Of a DNA stretch of 6,866 nucleotides, positions 5,388 to 6,866 are shown in pieces. The number at the start of each line of letters is the position of its first letter. Position 1 is the stretch's first letter. The notes under the pieces were generated by a model. The model ran no database searches. It was given only the letters and a program-made list of their open reading frames with translations, and was not told the origin of the DNA. This DNA comes from Actinomycetota bacterium (GTDB lineage: Bacteria; Actinomycetota; Acidimicrobiia; Spongiisociales; UBA11373). The stretch covers positions 1-6,866 of the forward strand of contig JAUYIV010000092.1 of assembly GCA_030688105.1 (NCBI GenBank), written 5' to 3'. The position numbers and the translations under genes are program-made.

Positions 5388-6167
5388 ATGCCAGAGATTC
5401 TGTTGGAGACGGCGGCTCACGTCGCCACGATCACCATCAACCGCCCCGAGCGGAAGAATGCCTTCACCGTCGAGATGTTCGACGTGCTCGGCGATCTCCT
5501 GCGCGACGCCGCCGCCGACCGCGAGGTGCGGTGCATCGTGCTCACCGGGTCCGGGGATGCGTTCTCGGCCGGGCTCGACTTCGCCGAGGCCGCCAACGAG
5601 GTCGACCGGCTCGACGAGCTGGCGTTTTCCTTCGATGCTCAGCGTTCCCCGGCGGTCATCCTCCAACAGCTCGAGGTCCCGGTGATCGCGGCGGTCAACG
5701 GCGCGGCCGCCGGGTATGCCGTCGGGCTCGCCATCAACGCCGACATCCGGGTGATGGCGCGGACTGCGAGGTTCGTCCCCGCCACCAAGAGGAACCTCCT
5801 GCCGGAGAGCGGCGACACCTGGCTCCTGCCCCGGCTGGCCGGATGGGAGCAGGCGGCCCGGTTCTACTTCCTGGGCGAGGACATGACCGGCGAACAGGCC
5901 CTCGCCGCAGGGGTGGTGTCGGAGCTCGCCGCAGACTCCGATTCAGCCAAGGCGCGAGCCGCCGAACTGGCGGCGCAGATCGTGGCGATGCCGCCGCAGG
6001 CGGTGCGCGCCGCCAAGAGATTGATGCGGGCGGGGCGCACCGACGAGTACGCCGAACACGTGCAGCGCGCCCTGCTGCAGCTGCTGCCGATGTTCCGCAC
6101 CAAGGATTTCGCCGAGGCGGTGGCCGCCTTCTTCGAGAAGCGCGAGCCGCGTTTCACCGGGGAGTGA
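5388..6167 (+). CDS. enoyl-CoA hydratase/isomerase (crotonase) family protein
   Basis: A 259-residue crotonase-fold protein that acts on acyl-CoA thioesters, often in fatty-acid or aromatic breakdown. Family wording includes ITINRPERKNAFTVEM (15-30), the first oxyanion-hole segment GDAFSAGLDF (56-65), the second NGAAAGYAVGLAINADI (104-120), then LLPESGDTWLLPRLAG (137-152) and AGVVSELA (174-181). Counted from the conserved Asp of ADI, the positions of rat hydratase Glu144 and Glu164 are Gly113 and Thr133, so both classical hydration acids are missing. The reaction may therefore be an isomerase or another crotonase chemistry, with the acid perhaps supplied by E140 in LPESG; this is inference. 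The start is ATG 5388 with GGAGG; upstream in-frame sequence overlaps the divergent gene and does not look like protein. The stop overlaps the next gene's GTG. Confidence 0.88.
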   Translation: MPEILLETAAHVATITINRPERKNAFTVEMFDVLGDLLRDAAADREVRCIVLTGSGDAFSAGLDFAEAANEVDRLDELAFSFDAQRSPAVILQQLEVPVIAAVNGAAAGYAVGLAINADIRVMARTARFVPATKRNLLPESGDTWLLPRLAGWEQAARFYFLGEDMTGEQALAAGVVSELAADSDSAKARAAELAAQIVAMPPQAVRAAKRLMRAGRTDEYAEHVQRALLQLLPMFRTKDFAEAVAAFFEKREPRFTGE

Positions 6168-6866
6168 AGAAGCTTTCCCTGGCCCAGGCCCGCCGGGCGG
6201 CGATCGCCGCTCAGGGGCTGGCGTCCCTGCGACCTTCGACTCCCAACATGGGGCACGTCACCCGGGCGATCAGGACAACCGGCGTACTCCAGATCGACTC
6301 GGTCAACGTGGTCGAGCGCGCCCACCACTTGACGCTCTTCTCCCGCCTCGGCCCCTACGACACCGGCCTGCTGTGGAGGGCCCTCGAGGAGCGGCGCATC
6401 TTCGAGTACTGGGGCCGGATGGCCTCGTTCTGCCCCATCGAGGACTTCCCCCTCTACCGGTGGCGGATGGACCGCCACGCCGAGGGCAGCTGGCAGCGTG
6501 TGCAGATGCTCAGGGAGAAGGCGCCCGGGTACATCGAAGACGTCTACCGGCAGGTCGCCGAGCGGGGGCCGCTCACCGCCTCCGACCTGGACGAGCCGGG
6601 CGACCGGGGCGGCCCGTGGTGGGGATGGGCCGACGGCAAGGTGGCCCTCGAGCACCTGTTCGGCGCCGGGCGGTTGGCCGTGTCGTTCCGGCGCAACTTC
6701 ACCCGGTACTACGACACCGTCGAGCGGGTGGTCCCGGCGCAGCATCACTCCGCGGAGGCGCCGGAACCACGTGAGGCTCAGAAGCGGCTGATCCTCAATG
6801 CGGCGAAGGCGCTCGCGGTGGGCACCGCCCGGGACCTGATCGACTACTACTGGATCCGGGTGGACC
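6164..6866 (+). CDS. ycaQ: YcaQ/AlkX-type winged-helix DNA glycosylase-like protein, N-terminal part (runs off window)
   Basis: 234 codons of an HTH_42 (formerly DUF1006) protein; full members are about 400 residues. E. coli YcaQ (AlkX) is a DNA glycosylase that unhooks interstrand crosslinks and removes alkylated bases. The visible hallmark is VLQIDSVNVVERAHHLTLFSRLG (41-63): the Q-hydrophobic-D motif is Q43-I44-D45, the YcaQ/AlkX version rather than the QxQ of Streptomyces AlkZ. EYWGRMASFCPIEDFPLYRWRM (about 86-107) and a winged-helix region near 120-170 (YRQVAERGPLTASDLD) follow. The start is GTG at 6164, overlapping the crotonase TGA (GTGA, 6164-6167), so translation is probably coupled. 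It begins KKLSLAQARRAAIAAQGL, the usual family opening. Pairing with a crotonase has no obvious biochemical logic. The C-terminus, including part of the DNA-binding surface, lies outside the window. Confidence 0.85.
   Translation, partial: MKKLSLAQARRAAIAAQGLASLRPSTPNMGHVTRAIRTTGVLQIDSVNVVERAHHLTLFSRLGPYDTGLLWRALEERRIFEYWGRMASFCPIEDFPLYRWRMDRHAEGSWQRVQMLREKAPGYIEDVYRQVAERGPLTASDLDEPGDRGGPWWGWADGKVALEHLFGAGRLAVSFRRNFTRYYDTVERVVPAQHHSAEAPEPREAQKRLILNAAKALAVGTARDLIDYYWIRVD

Noticed and set aside
5864..6748. 294-residue minus-strand open frame opposite the crotonase and YcaQ genes
   Set aside because: Antisense shadow of two well-supported genes; composition is typical of GC-rich codon-position bias.
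1..6866. Defence island (RecQ, NERD, HNH, methyltransferase, YcaQ together)
   Set aside because: These genes lie on both strands in separate transcription units, mixed with lipid and CoA genes; no coherent defence operon or known system architecture is visible.

Overview
The window is GC-rich, densely packed bacterial DNA that looks actinobacterial. The evidence is its codon use, a DUF222/13E12-type HNH protein, a zinc-ribbon NERD protein, a crotonase and a YcaQ-type winged-helix protein. Four genes share a TANNNT box placed 6-7 nt before the start codon, the layout of leaderless mRNAs that are common in high-GC Actinobacteria. A lineage such as Acidimicrobiia is plausible, but this is inference only.

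Layout. The left block, 1-2526, is read leftwards. It holds the 5' part of a RecQ-family helicase (1-479, cut by the window edge), a NERD-domain protein (536-1297), a one-TM protein of the anti-sigma-factor type (1361-2035) and an ECF sigma factor (2032-2526). The last two overlap by ATGA and form an obvious pair. Divergent from the sigma factor is a DUF222/HNH-endonuclease-like gene (2643-3945). It carries two lesions: an apparent 1-nt frameshift near 2838-2842, and a 160-bp imperfect palindrome inserted in frame near its 3' end. A SAM-dependent methyltransferase follows (4022-4627), ending tail to tail with a leftward PlsC-type acyltransferase (4617-5351). A rightward pair completes the window: a crotonase-fold protein (5388-6167) and, overlapping it by GTGA, the 5' part of a YcaQ/AlkX-type DNA glycosylase-like gene (6164 to the edge).

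Most of the genes are ordinary housekeeping or accessory genes. The standout is the 3741-3900 element. It has inverted ends that match over about 19 of 23 positions and a flanking 5-bp direct repeat, CTGAG. Element plus one repeat is 165 bp, so it adds exactly 55 codons without breaking the frame. Removing it restores a C-terminus of the usual length for the family. This resembles a MITE, or functionally the in-frame palindromic elements known from Rickettsia. Secondary points are a symmetric -10 element (TAGGCTA) that could drive plsC and the crotonase gene divergently, four tandem G-rich heptamers with G-quadruplex potential before the methyltransferase, and a crotonase lacking both classical catalytic glutamates.

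No stretch longer than 300 bases lacks a gene. No tRNA, rRNA or CRISPR array was seen.
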